Positions 63,502 to 64,000 of a stretch of DNA of 64,000 nucleotides are shown here, piece after piece (position 1 is the stretch's first letter; each line of letters opens with the position of its first letter). Origin of the DNA: JACKOB01 sp024234575 (GTDB lineage Bacteria > Pseudomonadota > Gammaproteobacteria > Pseudomonadales > Oleiphilaceae); assembly GCA_051208035.1 (NCBI GenBank), contig JBPJFZ010000004.1, positions 62,001 through 126,000 on the forward strand. The letters run 5' to 3'. A program made the translations under genes and the position numbers. Below the pieces are notes generated by a model. The model was given only the letters and a program-made list of their open reading frames with translations. It was not told the DNA's origin and ran no database searches.

Positions 63502-64000
63502 ATGCGCAATCCAGCGCCTAACCCCAGCCCATCCCTAAACTCCCCGGCAAACGACATTGGTGTTGACACACCTGCGGCACCCAGACGCCGTCGGCTGTGT
63601 CTGTTGATTGCTCTGCTGGCTTTGGCCCTGGGGTTGATTTTGTACCAAGAAGCTGAGTCGTCGCGCCTGCAAGCATCGATGATCAGTAAAAAGGCGCAGG
63701 AGCTAAGCTATGCACTCGTCAAAGGGCCAAGTGACCGTATTGAGTTTCCTGTGCACGGCCCGTTCGACCGGCGGCTTGGCTATAGTCGTCTACCCAAGTT
63801 AATACCGCGGTTGCAGCAAAACAGTTTTGATGTCAGCCAACAAGTCCGTTTCTCGGAGGCACTGCTCACATTCACCAAGGCGGGATATTATCCACCCTAT
63901 GCTGAAAAGTCACAGTCCGGACTCGACATTTTTGACAATCAACAATCGCAGATTTATCAGCATCGCTATCCACGTCTGCACTACGCGTCTTTTAAGTCCA
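63502..64000 (+). CDS. N-terminus of a probable transglycosylase (glycosyltransferase 51 type), cut by the window
   Basis: About 166 codons are open from the ATG at 63502 to the window edge. A proline-rich cytoplasmic N-terminus leads to one signal-anchor helix (about 34-50), followed by a periplasmic part with FPVHGPFDRRLGYSRLP and QQVRFSEALLTFTKAGYYPP. These resemble the region before the glycosyltransferase-51 domain of monofunctional or penicillin-binding transglycosylases. The catalytic part lies beyond the window, so the assignment is tentative. Confidence 0.6.
   Translation, partial: MRNPAPNPSPSLNSPANDIGVDTPAAPRRRRLCLLIALLALALGLILYQEAESSRLQASMISKKAQELSYALVKGPSDRIEFPVHGPFDRRLGYSRLPKLIPRLQQNSFDVSQQVRFSEALLTFTKAGYYPPYAEKSQSGLDIFDNQQSQIYQHRYPRLHYASFKS

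Noticed and set aside
63309..63569. 86-codon minus frame overlapping the hflX end and the transglycosylase start
   Set aside because: It is the opposite-strand shadow of the two genes and lacks a ribosome site.
1..64000. CRISPR array, rRNA, tRNA, complete prophage or insertion sequence with transposase
   Set aside because: No spaced identical repeats, rRNA motifs, tRNA folds, integrase or transposase frames were found.

Overview
The window is chromosomal DNA of a moderate-GC Gram-negative bacterium. It is most likely a marine gammaproteobacterium of the Pseudomonadales/Cellvibrionales kind. The reasons are RapA, HflX, an LpxL-type acyltransferase, a FabR/DesT-like repressor beside an acyl desaturase and its reductase, an alcohol-forming fatty acyl-CoA reductase, an SdsA-like alkylsulfatase and several gammaproteobacterial DUF families. 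The species cannot be named from the sequence alone. I saw no rRNA, tRNA or CRISPR array.

Layout. 1-8.4 kb: a secreted PPC/PKD modular hydrolase (cut by the window edge), an alpha/beta hydrolase, a beta-propeller lipoprotein, and a divergent DUF6502-lipoprotein pair sharing a promoter region with three near-identical palindromes. 8.5-10 kb: fatty acyl-CoA reductase. 10.4-14.8 kb: an accessory island with an HTH protein, an AlbA_2/RecG-like regulator, remnants of a type I restriction locus (hsdR start, hsdS end), and an RHS core with a variable tail, the last parts joined in one open frame and followed by a small membrane protein. 15-21.5 kb: amidotransferase, DUF411, EF-hand protein, an ECF sigma operon ending in DUF3106, a beta-barrel, a periplasmic phosphatase and a VOC protein. 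21.6-28 kb: rapA, a globin, and the DUF2157/DUF4401/GDYXXLXY membrane operon. 28.3-31 kb: an AT-rich stretch with two small secreted orphans, an 0.8 kb non-coding gap and a DUF2569 protein.

31-41 kb is rich in lipid and envelope genes: PF10118 metal-dependent hydrolase, AraC regulator, LpxL-like acyltransferase, RMD1/DUF155 membrane protein, a 44-residue Cys-rich miniprotein, then the DesT-like repressor divergent from a ferredoxin-type reductase and an acyl desaturase. 41-47 kb is a translationally coupled DUF2760-Hsp70-Hsp70 operon. 47-51.5 kb holds MarC, DUF342 and the alkylsulfatase. 51.8-64 kb holds CBS, methyltransferase, TlpA-like and DsbA-like genes, a MITE-like inverted-repeat element, two large GGDEF-EAL proteins, an RsmB/F-type rRNA methyltransferase, hflX and the start of a probable transglycosylase.

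Common threads are fatty-acid and wax metabolism (reductase, desaturase operon, alkylsulfatase), envelope or redox homeostasis (TlpA, DsbA, DUF411, MarC, LpxL) and c-di-GMP signalling. The most unusual points are the three-part hsdR/hsdS/rhs frame with its candidate immunity partner, the palindrome-controlled DUF6502 promoter, the Cys-rich miniprotein and the MITE-like element.
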